From NCBI RefSeq assembly GCF_020400725.1, contig NZ_JAINVG010000011.1, positions 1 to 64,000 on the forward strand: a stretch of DNA of 64,000 nucleotides, read 5' to 3'. This document shows, piece after piece, positions 54,441 to 63,349 of this stretch (its first letter is position 1; each line of letters starts with the position of its first letter). The notes beneath the pieces are model-generated. The model saw only the letters and a program-made list of their open reading frames with translations. It did not search any database and had not been told where the DNA came from. This DNA comes from Streptomyces sp. NK15101. GTDB lineage: Bacteria; Actinomycetota; Actinomycetes; Streptomycetales; Streptomycetaceae. Made by a program: the position numbers and the translations under genes.

Positions 54441-55010
54441 TCAGGTGCGGGCGAGCGCCGCGGCGCCGAAGGAGACGTCGAACCGGTCGCACCAGATGCT
54501 GACGCTCGGATACGTCGACCAGTCGAAGCCGGCGGGCAGCGGATAGTTCTGGTCGCCCTTGTTGCCCTTCAGCTTGGCGAGGTTGACGTACTTCCCGTCG
54601 TCGAAGACGTCCCAGCCCGCCTTGCCCTCCTTCACCGGCGCGTCGCTCAACCAGACGCGCAGGTCGGGGCCGTTGCTCGTGTCCAGGCCTTCGAGCCGGA
54701 GCGTGTGGGTGCCGTCCGCGAGCCGGACGATCTTCACCGTGCCGGTCGTGGTGTGCTCGTGGCTGACGAAGGTGCCCTGCGCGACGGTGGCCGGGCCGGA
54801 CGGTGCGGGAGCGGCCGACGCGGAGGAGGGCTCACCCGTCGCCGGCCCAGCGGGAGTCGCGCCCGCGGAGGGCAACGCCTCGTTCACCGTCTCGTCCACC
54901 CACAGCGCCCAGGGCTTGAACCACAGCGACCCGGCCACCGCCACCGCCACCGCCAGACCCGCGACGATCACCGCGGCCCACGACCGCCGCTTCCTCGTGA
55001 CGCTCTCCAC
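54441..55010 (-). CDS. Membrane-anchored DM13-domain protein
   Basis: The protein has 189 residues from GTG 55010 (GGAGGGAAGG upstream). A basic N-terminus and one membrane helix (about 11-29) are followed by an Ala/Pro/Ser-rich linker. The extracellular DM13 domain (about 77-189) contains GTFVSHEHTTTGTVKIVRL, GPDLRVWLSD and WCDRFDVSFGAA, with the conserved Cys of the domain. DM13 domains may bind electron carriers or metals; in actinobacteria they occur as lone secreted proteins. Neighbouring genes give no firm hint. Confidence 0.85.
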   Translation of the reverse strand: MESVTRKRRSWAAVIVAGLAVAVAVAGSLWFKPWALWVDETVNEALPSAGATPAGPATGEPSSASAAPAPSGPATVAQGTFVSHEHTTTGTVKIVRLADGTHTLRLEGLDTSNGPDLRVWLSDAPVKEGKAGWDVFDDGKYVNLAKLKGNKGDQNYPLPAGFDWSTYPSVSIWCDRFDVSFGAAALART

Positions 55011-55218
55011 GACGCCTTCCCTCCCTGCATCCCGTACTCGCCTTCGTCCGCCATCCAAGGCGATCCGCCCCTCACGGAACAGTCCTGGCCCCATGACGAA
55101 AGGCTTACGCCACCGGGCCGGGACCGTTCGGCCACGGGTCCCCCACCGGGATGACGGAAGTCTTACGGACCGGCGCGGGCTCCTCCTGATCCCGGCCCCG
55201 GTCCGTAGCGTCGCGCCC

Positions 55219-56280
55219 ATGCGTGTACTCGTCACAGGAGGAGCCGGGTTCATCGGCTCGCACATCGTCACCGCGCTCACCGAGGCAGGGCACGAGCCGG
55301 TGGTCCTCGACGCTCTGCTGCCCAGCGCACACCGCGTGACTCCCGAGGTGCCGGCCGTGGAGTTCCTCCGCGCGGACGTGCGGGATCCGTCGGCGGTCGG
55401 AGCCGCTCTGCGGGATGTCGACGCGGTGTGCCACCAGGCCGCCATGGTCGGTCTCGGCAAGGACTTCGCGGACGCACCGGAGTACGTGAGCTGCAACGAC
55501 CTCGGCACGGCCGTCCTGCTCGCCGCCATGGCGGACGCCGGCGTCCGGCGACTCGTCCTCGCCGGATCGATGGTCGTGTACGGGGAGGGGCGGTACGAGT
55601 GCCCCGCGGACGGTGTCGTACGGCCCGGCGCCCGCCTCCCCCGGGACCTCGCCGCCGGCCGCTTCGAACCGCGCTGCCCCGCCTGCGGCGCCGAACTCGC
55701 CCCCGGCCCGGTCGCGGAGGACGCCCCCGTCGACCCCCGCAACGTGTACGCGACGACGAAGCTCGCCCAGGAGCACCTGGCGGCGGCGTGGGCGCGCGCG
55801 GTGGGCGGCACGGCGGTCTCGTTGCGCTACCACAACGTGTACGGGCCCGGGATGCCCCGCGACACCCCGTACGCCGGCGTGGCCTCCCTCTTCCGCTCGG
55901 CCCTCGCCCGGGGCGAGGCGCCCCGCGTGTTCGAGGACGGGGGCCAGCGGCGGGACTTCGTGCACGTGCGGGACGTGGCGGCGGCCAACCTGGTCGCGCT
56001 GGAGGCCGCCGACGGTCTGCCGGCCGGCGCGCTCAGCACGTACAACACCGGCAGCGGCGAACCGCACACCGTGGGCGACATGGCCGTCGCGCTCGCCCGG
56101 GCGTGCGGTGGCCCTCGGCCCGTGGTCACGGGCGAGTACCGGCTGGGCGACGTCCGGCACGTCACCGCCGACTCGTCCCTGCTGCGAAGGGAGCTGGGCT
56201 GGCGGCCCGTGGTCGGCTTCGCCGAGGGCATGACGGAGTTCGCCCGGGCGGAACAACGGGCCTCGGCGGCCCTCGCCTGA
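55219..56280 (+). CDS. NAD-dependent sugar epimerase/dehydratase with zinc-ribbon insert
   Basis: The protein has 353 residues. The Rossmann site VLVTGGAGFIGSH is at 3-15, the catalytic region has the YATTK (YxxxK) motif, and SLRYHNVYGPGMPRDTPYAGV follows, as in UDP-glucose epimerase relatives. An insertion around RCPACGAEL has a CxxC pair that could bind zinc or be structural. It would convert a nucleotide sugar. It ends 6 bp from the convergent histidine kinase and is the first gene of the sugar group at 55-63 kb. No Shine-Dalgarno sequence is evident before ATG 55219. Confidence 0.86.
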   Translation: MRVLVTGGAGFIGSHIVTALTEAGHEPVVLDALLPSAHRVTPEVPAVEFLRADVRDPSAVGAALRDVDAVCHQAAMVGLGKDFADAPEYVSCNDLGTAVLLAAMADAGVRRLVLAGSMVVYGEGRYECPADGVVRPGARLPRDLAAGRFEPRCPACGAELAPGPVAEDAPVDPRNVYATTKLAQEHLAAAWARAVGGTAVSLRYHNVYGPGMPRDTPYAGVASLFRSALARGEAPRVFEDGGQRRDFVHVRDVAAANLVALEAADGLPAGALSTYNTGSGEPHTVGDMAVALARACGGPRPVVTGEYRLGDVRHVTADSSLLRRELGWRPVVGFAEGMTEFARAEQRASAALA

Positions 56281-56286
56281 CCGGGC

Positions 56287-57399
56287 TCAGCTCGCCGCCG
56301 TCGGCAGGGTGACCTCGAAGCGGCAGCCGCCGGGGACGTTGCGGACCTCGGCGCGGCCCGCGTGGGCCTCCACGATGCCGCGGACGATGGCGAGGCCGAG
56401 CCCGGCGCCGGCCGGCGGGGTGCGGGCCTCGGTCCCGCGCCAGCCGGTGTCGAAGACGCGTGTGAGGTCCTCGTCGGGGATTCCCCCGCAGCCGTCGGTG
56501 ACGGACAGGACGACGGCGTCCTCGCGGTGCTCGGCCGCGACCGCGACGGTCCCGTCGGCCGGCGTGTGCCGGATCGCGTTGACGAGGAGGTTCGCGAGGA
56601 CCCTGGTCATCTCCTTGCCGTCCACCTCGACGGGTACGGCCGCGACCTCCTCTCCCACGAGCCGCACCCGGTGCTCGCGGGCCAGCGGGTCGGCGCCGCT
56701 CAGGGCGTCGCCGACCAGGTCGTACACGGACATGCGGCTCGGGCTGAGGACCAGGGCGCCGGCGTGGATGCGGGAGAGTTCGAAGAGGTCGGTGACCATC
56801 GCGGTCAGGCGCTCGACCTCGGTGCGGATCTGCCGGTGATAGCGGGCGGGGTCGTCGGCCATGCCGTCCTCCAGGGCCTCCGCCATGGCCCGCAGCCCCG
56901 CCAGCGGGGTGCGCAGATCGTGGGAGATCCAGGCGACGAGCTCGCGGCGCGACGCCTCCAGGGAACGCTCGCGCTTGCGGGACGCGTCGAGCTTGGCACT
57001 GGTCGCCGCCAGTTCGCGGCTGAGCGCGGCGAGTTCGGCGGTGGCGGCACCGTCGGGAGCGGAGAAGCGGCCGCCGTCGCCGAAGTCGCGCGCGGCACGG
57101 GCGAGGGCCCGGCTGCGGGCCACCACCCAGCGGCCCAGGACGAGGGCCGTGCCGAGCGAGACGAGGGCCGCCATGGCCACGACGACGGTCACCACCCACA
57201 GGTCGTGCGCGGACAGGAACATCGCCTGCGCGACGGCGAGCGTCCCGGCGAGCATCGCCGTCACCGTGACGGCCGCGACCACCGTCAACGAGACCGCGAC
57301 CGAACGGTGCCGTACGAGACGGAGGACGACCGCTCCGGCGAGACCGGCGCAGACGGCTCCCGCCAGGGCGAAACCGGCGATCAGCAGGACGTCCTTCAT
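56287..57399 (-). CDS. Two-component sensor histidine kinase
   Basis: The protein has 370 residues. Two hydrophobic blocks (about 5-28 and 36-60), with a third near 66-90, precede a HAMP-like segment. The H-box VAWISHDLRTPLAG contains His 160; N-box NLLVNAIRHT, G1 DGCGGIPDEDL and G2 GAGLGLAIV are intact. Little extracellular domain exists, so it may sense within the membrane. ATG 57399 overlaps the response-regulator stop as ATGA. It is convergent with the epimerase and divergent from the glycosyltransferase operon. Confidence 0.92.
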   Translation of the reverse strand: MKDVLLIAGFALAGAVCAGLAGAVVLRLVRHRSVAVSLTVVAAVTVTAMLAGTLAVAQAMFLSAHDLWVVTVVVAMAALVSLGTALVLGRWVVARSRALARAARDFGDGGRFSAPDGAATAELAALSRELAATSAKLDASRKRERSLEASRRELVAWISHDLRTPLAGLRAMAEALEDGMADDPARYHRQIRTEVERLTAMVTDLFELSRIHAGALVLSPSRMSVYDLVGDALSGADPLAREHRVRLVGEEVAAVPVEVDGKEMTRVLANLLVNAIRHTPADGTVAVAAEHREDAVVLSVTDGCGGIPDEDLTRVFDTGWRGTEARTPPAGAGLGLAIVRGIVEAHAGRAEVRNVPGGCRFEVTLPTAAS

Positions 57400-58124
57400 G
57401 GCGTTTCCCCGTCCTCGCGAGGCTCGAAGCGGTATCCGACGCCCCATACGGTCCGGATGAGCCGGGGCCGCGCCGGATCGTCCTCGATCTTGGCGCGCAG
57501 CCGCCGCACATGGACCGTGACCGTGGACAGGTCGCCGAAGTCCCAGCCCCACACCCGCCGCATCAGCTCCTCTCTGGTGTGCGCGGCGCCGGGTCGCTCC
57601 AGGAAGTACGCGAGGAGGTCGAACTCCCGCAGCGTGAGGGAGAGTTCGCGGCCGGCACGGGTGGCCCTCCGGGTGACCGGGTCGACGGCGAGGTCCGCGT
57701 CGCGCAGGACCGTCCGGGTGGCCGCCGGTCCGGTTCCGCGACTGCGGCGCAGCACTGACTCGACGCGCAGCACCAGCTCGCGCGGGCTGAACGGCTTCGT
57801 GACGTAGTCGTCCGCGCCCACCTCCAGACCTGTGATCCGGTCCTCCTCGTCGCCCCGTGCGGTCAGCATGATCACCGGCACCGGACCGGTCTCCCGGAGC
57901 CGCCGGCACACCTCCAGACCGTCCAGACCGGGCAGCATCAGGTCGAGCACGACGAGGTCCGGCCTCCGTTCCCCGGCCCGCAGCAGGGCGTCGGGACCGT
58001 CGGCCGCGTGCTCCACGGCGAAGCCGGATCTGCCGAGGTATCCGGTCACCACCTCGGCCACGGTCGGATCGTCGTCCACCACCAGGATCCGGGCCGGGGA
58101 CGGCGGGGCGCTGTGCTCGTTCAT
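57396..58124 (-). CDS. OmpR/PhoB-type response regulator
   Basis: The protein has 242 residues from ATG 58124. The receiver domain has VVDDDPTVAEVV, phosphoacceptor Asp 61 (VLDLMLPGLDG), and TKPF with the conserved Lys. The winged-helix output has LTLREFDLLAYFLERPG and VTVHVRRLRAKIEDDP. It is the partner of the kinase behind it. Only 124 bp separate it from the divergent GT2 operon, which it may control. Confidence 0.93.
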   Translation of the reverse strand: MNEHSAPPSPARILVVDDDPTVAEVVTGYLGRSGFAVEHAADGPDALLRAGERRPDLVVLDLMLPGLDGLEVCRRLRETGPVPVIMLTARGDEEDRITGLEVGADDYVTKPFSPRELVLRVESVLRRSRGTGPAATRTVLRDADLAVDPVTRRATRAGRELSLTLREFDLLAYFLERPGAAHTREELMRRVWGWDFGDLSTVTVHVRRLRAKIEDDPARPRLIRTVWGVGYRFEPREDGETP

Positions 58125-58248
58125 GCCGCACAGCGTCGCATCCGCCCGCCGGGCGGTCACGGCCACCCGGGCGTACGACGGAGGACGTCCGCGTTTCGTA
58201 AGGAGTGGAGCGGCCCCGGGAGGCCCCGCGGTTCCTACGGTGAGACCC

Positions 58249-58935
58249 GTGACCCCCATGACCGTAGATGTCGTCCTTCCCTGCCTCGACGAGGCGGATG
58301 CCCTCCCCTGGGTCCTGGCCCGCGTTCCGGCCGGATGGCGGGCGATCGTCGTCGACAACGGCTCCTCCGACGGATCGGCGGCCGTCGCCGCCGCCCTCGG
58401 CGCCACCGTCGTGCACGAGCCCCGGCGCGGCTTCGGCGCCGCCTGCCACGCCGGACTGCTCGCCTCCGACGCCGAGTTCGTCTGCTTCTGCGACTGTGAC
58501 GCCTCCCTGGATCCCGGCTTGCTGCCCGGCCTCGTCGATGCGGTGGCCGACGGCTCCGCCGATCTTCTGCTGGGCCGCCGGCGCCCCACCGGGCGCGGCG
58601 CGTGGCCGGCCCACGCGAGGGCCGGGAACCTCGCCCTGTCCTGGCTGCTGCGCCGGCGCACCGGGCTGCGGCTGCACGACCTCGGTCCCCTGCGGGCGGC
58701 CCGCCGCGAGGCGCTGCTCGGTCTCGGCCTCGACGACCGGCGCAGCGGCTACCCGCTGCAGATGGTCGTACGGGCGGCCGACGCCGGCTGGCGCGTGCGC
58801 GAGGTCGACGTCCCGTACCTGCCCCGGACGGGCCGCTCGAAGGTCACGGGCACCTGGAAGGGCACGTGGCAGGCGGTCCACGACATGCGCAGGGTGCTCG
58901 ACGAACCGGCGCCGGCGGGCGGTGGCCGCCCGTGA
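58249..58935 (+). CDS. Glycosyltransferase family 2 protein
   Basis: The protein has 228 residues from GTG 58249; ATG 58258 is an alternative. The GT2 nucleotide-sugar fold has VDVVLPCLDEADALPWVL at the start, IVVDNGSSDGSAAVA, and VCFCDCDASLDPGLL with the metal-binding DxD-like Asp. The end HDLGPLRAARREALLGL and TGRSKVTGTWKGTW resembles dolichol-phosphate-sugar synthases, but no membrane helix is present. It transfers a sugar to an unknown acceptor, perhaps a polyprenyl phosphate. A GTGA overlap links it to the DUF2064 gene. Confidence 0.87.
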   Translation: MTPMTVDVVLPCLDEADALPWVLARVPAGWRAIVVDNGSSDGSAAVAAALGATVVHEPRRGFGAACHAGLLASDAEFVCFCDCDASLDPGLLPGLVDAVADGSADLLLGRRRPTGRGAWPAHARAGNLALSWLLRRRTGLRLHDLGPLRAARREALLGLGLDDRRSGYPLQMVVRAADAGWRVREVDVPYLPRTGRSKVTGTWKGTWQAVHDMRRVLDEPAPAGGGRP

Positions 58936-59564
58936 CCACCCTCCTCGTCATCGCCAAGGAGCCCCGGCCCGGCCGGGTCAAGACCCGGCTCACTCCCCCG
59001 TTCACCCCCGAGGAGGCGGCCGCACTCGCCGAGGCCGCACTCGCCGACACCCTCTCGGCCGCCGCCCGCGTCCCCGCCGACCGGCACGTCCTCGTGCTCG
59101 ACGGGCGGCCGGGTCCGTGGCTGCCACCGGGCTTCGCGGTCGTCCCCCAGGCGAGCGGCGGGCTCGACGCGCGCCTGGCCGCCGCGTTCACCGGCTGCGC
59201 GGGACCGGCCCTGCTCATCGGCATGGACACCCCGCACGTCACGCCGGAGCTCCTGGCTCCCGCCCTGCGCTGGGAGGCGCACGACGCCTGGTTCGGGCCG
59301 GCCGCCGACGGGGGCTTCTGGGCCCTCGGCCTCGCCCGCCCCGCCCCTTCCCTCCTGCTCGGCGTCCCCATGTCCACGTCCGGCACCGGCGCCGTCCAGC
59401 GCGCCCGGCTGCGGGCGGCCGGACTGCGCGTCGGAGAGCTGCCCGTCCTGCGGGACGTGGACACCGCGTCGGACGCCCGGCAGGTGGCGGCCGCCGCGCC
59501 CGGGACCCGCTTCGCCGCCCGGTACGCCGAGCTGACCGCCACGACCACGGGAGCGGGCCGTTGA
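58932..59564 (+). CDS. DUF2064 (TIGR04282-type) glycosyltransferase-like protein
   Basis: The protein has 210 residues. LLVIAKEPRPGRVKTRL is the family's N-terminal nucleotide-binding signature; LLIGMDTPHVTPELL and GPAADGGFWALGL carry the conserved DxD-like and GG residues. The family is annotated for arsenosugar biosynthesis in some cyanobacterial clusters and resembles nucleotidyltransferases. No arsenic methyltransferase or radical enzyme is seen here. It overlaps both neighbours (GTGA and TTGA), so it is part of a tight GT2-DUF2064-methyltransferase operon. Confidence 0.83.
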   Translation: MTTLLVIAKEPRPGRVKTRLTPPFTPEEAAALAEAALADTLSAAARVPADRHVLVLDGRPGPWLPPGFAVVPQASGGLDARLAAAFTGCAGPALLIGMDTPHVTPELLAPALRWEAHDAWFGPAADGGFWALGLARPAPSLLLGVPMSTSGTGAVQRARLRAAGLRVGELPVLRDVDTASDARQVAAAAPGTRFAARYAELTATTTGAGR

Positions 59565-60226
59565 CCACGACCACGGCATGGCGGGCCGACCCGTACGACT
59601 GCGCCCTGCGCACCGGCAGGGGTCCGCTGTTCCTGCGCCGGCACGACGGCTGGCTCCTGCCCCTGGAGATCGAGCGCTGGTGCACGGCACCCGACAGCGC
59701 CGACCGCTCCGTGCTCGACCGCTGCCGTGGCGCCGTCCTCGACGTCGGCTGCGGACCGGGGCGGCTCGTGGCCGCGCTGGCCGCCGAGGGCCGGCGCGCC
59801 CTGGGCATCGACATCAGCTCCGAGGCCGTCGCCCGCACTCTGCGGCTGGGCGGGTCGGCCCTGTGCCGGTCGGTCTTCGAACCGCTGCCCGCCGAGGGGC
59901 GCTGGGACACGGCGCTGCTGATCGACGGCAACATGGGGATCGGTGGCGACCCGGCCGCCCTGCTGCGCCGGCTCCGCCAGGTCGTGTCGCCCTCCGGGCG
60001 CCTCCTCACGGAGTGCGCGCCCGTGGACGTCGACGAGTGCTGCGAGGTACGCGTCGAGGACGGCCGGGGCGGACACGGGGCGTCCTTCCTCTGGGCCCGG
60101 GCCGGCTCCCGCGCCTCGGCCGCGCACGCGCGGCGTGCCGGCTGGGACGTCTGCGAGCAATGGACCCTGGAGGGCCGTACGTTCCTGTCGCTCGTCCCTC
60201 AGCCGTCCGCCGCCGCCCGGTCCTGA
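59561..60226 (+). CDS. Class I SAM-dependent methyltransferase
   Basis: The protein has 221 residues from TTG 59561, whose TTGA overlaps the DUF2064 stop. The SAM site VLDVGCGPGRLVAALAAEG lies at about 59-77, GIDISSEAV is motif II and LLIDGNMGIGGDPAALL the next acidic region. The substrate is not evident; a sugar or lipid-linked intermediate made by the two neighbours is likely. The 3' end overlaps the convergent membrane-protein gene by 28 bp. Confidence 0.87.
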   Translation: MTTTTAWRADPYDCALRTGRGPLFLRRHDGWLLPLEIERWCTAPDSADRSVLDRCRGAVLDVGCGPGRLVAALAAEGRRALGIDISSEAVARTLRLGGSALCRSVFEPLPAEGRWDTALLIDGNMGIGGDPAALLRRLRQVVSPSGRLLTECAPVDVDECCEVRVEDGRGGHGASFLWARAGSRASAAHARRAGWDVCEQWTLEGRTFLSLVPQPSAAARS

Positions 60227-60621
60227 CGGCGCTCCCGCCACCGCTGTACGGCGATCAGCGCGCCCGTCACCACGGCTACGGCCAGCAGTACGACCGCGAG
60301 GTTCCGCCCGTACGGGAGGGGCAGCGCCGAGGGGTTGGGCGGCGCTCCCGGCCGTACGAGGAGGGGGAGCGTCACCAGTACCACGCTCCCCGCGACCAGC
60401 GACGCCCCGCGCAGCGGGCCCCGTCGGCGCCGTCCCACGAGCAGCAGCCCCACGGCCAGGACGAAGGGGGCGAGGATCCCGTCGTGCAGGACGAGCGCAC
60501 CCGCCAGCCACACGAGCACGCCGAGCGGATCCGGCTCGGCCACCACGAGCCACGCTCCGAGCCCCACGAGGGCGACGCCCAGCGCCCCGAGTGCGTACCG
60601 CAGCACGCTCACCGTCCTCAC
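60199..60621 (-). CDS. Small four-helix membrane protein
   Basis: The protein has 140 residues from GTG 60621, overlapping the molybdopterin oxidoreductase stop as GTGA. Four hydrophobic segments are visible: YALGALGVALVGLGAWLVV, a mixed LGVLVWLAGALVLHDGIL, SLVAGSVVLVTLPLLV and NLAVVLLAVAVVTGALIAV. The basic loop GRRRRGPLR and the basic C-terminus suggest a cytoplasmic end. I do not recognise a family. Coupling to the oxidoreductase suggests a partner, such as an anchor or quinone-site subunit (inference). Confidence 0.75.
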   Translation of the reverse strand: MRTVSVLRYALGALGVALVGLGAWLVVAEPDPLGVLVWLAGALVLHDGILAPFVLAVGLLLVGRRRRGPLRGASLVAGSVVLVTLPLLVRPGAPPNPSALPLPYGRNLAVVLLAVAVVTGALIAVQRWRERRQDRAAADG

Positions 60622-61802
60622 AGCACCTCCAGCCCGTGCACCCATTTGGTCTGCAGGACCCCGGGCCGGCCGGGGGCGATGATCCGCGCCGGGAAACCGT
60701 GATCGAGCGCGAGCGGCTGCCCGTCGAGGGTGAGGGCGAGGAGGGTGAGCGGATCGTCCGCGTACTCCGCGCCCATCTCCATCACCCGGTAGGCCCCGCT
60801 CACCTCCAGCGAGGTCACCCGCACGGCGTCCCGGCCCGGCCGTCCGCCGGCCCGCTCGATCAGGTCCCGGAGGCGTACCCCGCCCCAGTCGGCGTCGACG
60901 CTCCAGCCCTCGACGCAGGCGATCGGCAGCCGGGCTCCGGCCCGGGGCATCGATCTCAGGGCGTCGAGGGTGAGGACGTACGGGCGGGGGCCCGTGACCT
61001 CCAGGCGCCAGCCCGCCAGACCGCGTGCCGTCACACCGGCCGCGGCGGCGGTCCGGTTCACGGGCAGTCCCTGCGGGCCGTGGTCGGGGTGCCGGGGCGC
61101 GAGCAGGTCGAAGGCCTTCAGGGGCGTGAAGGACTGGCCGACGGTCGTCAGCGTCACCACGCCGACGGCCCCGCCGGTGGCGAGGAGCAGCGAGCGCCGG
61201 TCGACTTCGTCCTGCGCCGGGAGGGCTGCGGTGCCCGCCGAGCGGCGCCCCCAATGGTCCCTGATCTCGGGGGCCTTGACGGCGATGTGCAGCAGGATCG
61301 AGCCGGTCGCCACCCAGGCGACGGCGAAGTGGACGGGGACGAAGGCGAAGGGCCACGGGTACCACTCGACGATGTTGAGCAGCCCCGTCAGCACCTCGAA
61401 GACGGCCGAGGCCACGAGGACCGCGACGGACAGCCGCTCCAGGGCGTGCCGCACGGACCGCAGCGGAGGCCACACGAACAACCGCGGGTACACCGCCCAC
61501 AGTTTGACCAGCAGCAGCACGATCGCCGCCAGTCCCGTGGCGACGTGGAGGCCCTGGGTGAACGCGTAGCCCCACACCGGCCGGGAGGGCAGGCGGTCGG
61601 CGAGCCAGTCCGGCGGCTGCTGGAGGTAGTGGCTGACGAGCCCGGTGACGAGGCAGACGGCGAAGGCCGCGCCGAGCCACCGGCCGACGGCCGTCGCGGT
61701 TCTGGCATCGTGAAGGCGCCCGGTGAACGCGGGCGGCCGGACGGCCGGGGGCCGGAGCGCGGGGCGCGGCAGCCGGGGCATGCGGAACGTCATGCCGTCC
61801 AT
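60618..61802 (-). CDS. Membrane-anchored sulfite-oxidase-type molybdopterin oxidoreductase
   Basis: The protein has 394 residues. The N-terminal half has about five helices (cytochrome-b561-like, with PVHFAVAWVATGSILLHI and several His). After a helix with TGGAVGVVTLTTVG, the C-terminal half (about 235-394) is a sulfite-oxidase-type molybdenum-cofactor domain with LPIACVEGWSV, whose Cys binds molybdenum, and GPRPYVLTLDALRSMP. It probably passes electrons from an external substrate to the membrane. No strong Shine-Dalgarno sequence precedes ATG 61802. Its coupled neighbour is a four-helix protein. Substrate unknown. Confidence 0.85.
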   Translation of the reverse strand: MDGMTFRMPRLPRPALRPPAVRPPAFTGRLHDARTATAVGRWLGAAFAVCLVTGLVSHYLQQPPDWLADRLPSRPVWGYAFTQGLHVATGLAAIVLLLVKLWAVYPRLFVWPPLRSVRHALERLSVAVLVASAVFEVLTGLLNIVEWYPWPFAFVPVHFAVAWVATGSILLHIAVKAPEIRDHWGRRSAGTAALPAQDEVDRRSLLLATGGAVGVVTLTTVGQSFTPLKAFDLLAPRHPDHGPQGLPVNRTAAAAGVTARGLAGWRLEVTGPRPYVLTLDALRSMPRAGARLPIACVEGWSVDADWGGVRLRDLIERAGGRPGRDAVRVTSLEVSGAYRVMEMGAEYADDPLTLLALTLDGQPLALDHGFPARIIAPGRPGVLQTKWVHGLEVL

Positions 61803-61906
61803 GACACCGCCGCGAGCGGCGGCGCGGGCGGTCCGACACCTTACGAAACCCGAACGCCCCGCCGGGTCTCCTCCGCCTCTGCCGTGCGCGCTGCCAGTCT
61901 GCGCCC

Positions 61907-63349
61907 ATGCCCCGCGACCGCCGCCCCCCGCTTCCCGTCGTCGTCACCGTGCTCCTGCTGTCGCTCCTGACCGCGTCGCTGGCCCTCCTGCTCCGCGCGG
62001 ACGCGCACGGGACCGGTTTCCTGGCCGGGTACGCGGGTGCGTGGGCGGTGTTCGCGGCGGCCGCGGTCGCCCTGCGTCGTGTCCCCCGCCGGCACGTCGT
62101 CCCGCTCGTCCTCGCCGGGGCGGTCGCGGTGACGGCGACCGGCCTGGTGGCGGCCCCGCGGACGAGCACGGACTCCTATCGGTACGCGTGGGACGGCCGG
62201 GTTCAGGCATCCGGCGTCTCGCCGTACGACCACCCGCCGGCGGACCCGGCGCTCGCCGGACTCCGGGACGACTGGCTCTTTCCCCGCGCCGCGGCCTGCC
62301 GGCGGGACGGCGCCGCCCTCGCGCCGGTCGGCGACGGCCGGTGCACCCGGATCAACAGGCCCGCCGTACACACGATCTACCCTCCGGTGGCCGAGGGCTG
62401 GTTCCTCCTCGTCCACGCGCTGTCGCCGGAAGGCGTCCGCCACAAGGGGCTCCAGGCGGGCTCGGCCGTTCTCGCTCTGGCCGTCGGCGGCCTCCTGCTC
62501 GGCGTCCTGCGCCGGCGGGGGGATCCACGCCGGGCCGCCCTGTGGGCGTGGTGCCCGGCGGTCCCCGTCGAGGCGGTCGACAACGCCCACGTCGACGTCC
62601 TGGCCGTGCTCCTGTCGGTCGGCGCGCTCGCTCTGGTGGCACGCCGCCGCCACGTCACGGGCGGGGTGCTGCTCGGTCTGGCCGTCGCCGCGAAGCTGCT
62701 GCCCGCCGTGCTCCTGCCCGGTGCGCTGTCCGGAATCCGGCGGCCCCGTGCGGTCGCGGCCGTGGCGCTGACGGCCGCGGCGACGGTGGCGCTGGCGTAC
62801 CTGCCGTACGTCCTCCTCTCCGACGGCTCGGTCCTGGGCTACCTGAGCGGATACGCCCGGGAGGAGGGCTATGACGACGCGGGCGCGGGCGGCCGCTACG
62901 CCCTGCTCCGCCTCGTGCTGCCCGACACGTGGGCGCCGCCCGCGGCGCTGCTGGTCATCGCGGCGGTGTCGGCGGCGGTGTGGTGGCGCGGCGACCCCGA
63001 CCGTCCGTGGCACGGCGCCCTGTCGACCACGGGCACGGCGTTCCTCCTGCTGACGCCCGGCTACTCCTGGTACGCCCTGCTGCTCGTCGCCCTCGTCGCC
63101 CTGGACGGCCGCTGGGAGTGGCTCGGCGTCGCCCTGGCGGGTGCGGTGGCCTACCTCGCCGGCCCGGTCACCGGCACCGCGGGGGTGACCGTCGCGTACG
63201 GGGCGGCGGGAGGCGTCGTCTGCGCGATGTGGTGGACGCGGCGTCGGACCCGTGACCGGCTCCGTGTCCGGTCGGGGGTCCGCTCACAGGGAACGCGGAA
63301 GAGCCGTGCCCGATCGATGGGCACGGACACCCGATCGGTCCCGGAGTGA
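61907..63349 (+). CDS. Polytopic GT87/DUF2029-type glycosyltransferase
   Basis: The protein has 480 residues and about ten membrane helices. An acidic first loop region has STDSYRYAWDGRV, with the conserved Asp/Arg of GT-C enzymes, then NRPAVHTIYPPVAEGWF and VEAVDNAHVDVLAVLLSVGAL. This matches polyprenol-phosphate-mannose-dependent transferases of the GT87 group. With the GT2 protein, which could make the polyprenyl-phosphate sugar, it may decorate a lipid or wall glycan outside the membrane. The gene is divergent from the molybdoenzyme. The last 35 residues, Arg-rich, may be an extension. Confidence 0.87.
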   Translation: MPRDRRPPLPVVVTVLLLSLLTASLALLLRADAHGTGFLAGYAGAWAVFAAAAVALRRVPRRHVVPLVLAGAVAVTATGLVAAPRTSTDSYRYAWDGRVQASGVSPYDHPPADPALAGLRDDWLFPRAAACRRDGAALAPVGDGRCTRINRPAVHTIYPPVAEGWFLLVHALSPEGVRHKGLQAGSAVLALAVGGLLLGVLRRRGDPRRAALWAWCPAVPVEAVDNAHVDVLAVLLSVGALALVARRRHVTGGVLLGLAVAAKLLPAVLLPGALSGIRRPRAVAAVALTAAATVALAYLPYVLLSDGSVLGYLSGYAREEGYDDAGAGGRYALLRLVLPDTWAPPAALLVIAAVSAAVWWRGDPDRPWHGALSTTGTAFLLLTPGYSWYALLLVALVALDGRWEWLGVALAGAVAYLAGPVTGTAGVTVAYGAAGGVVCAMWWTRRRTRDRLRVRSGVRSQGTRKSRARSMGTDTRSVPE

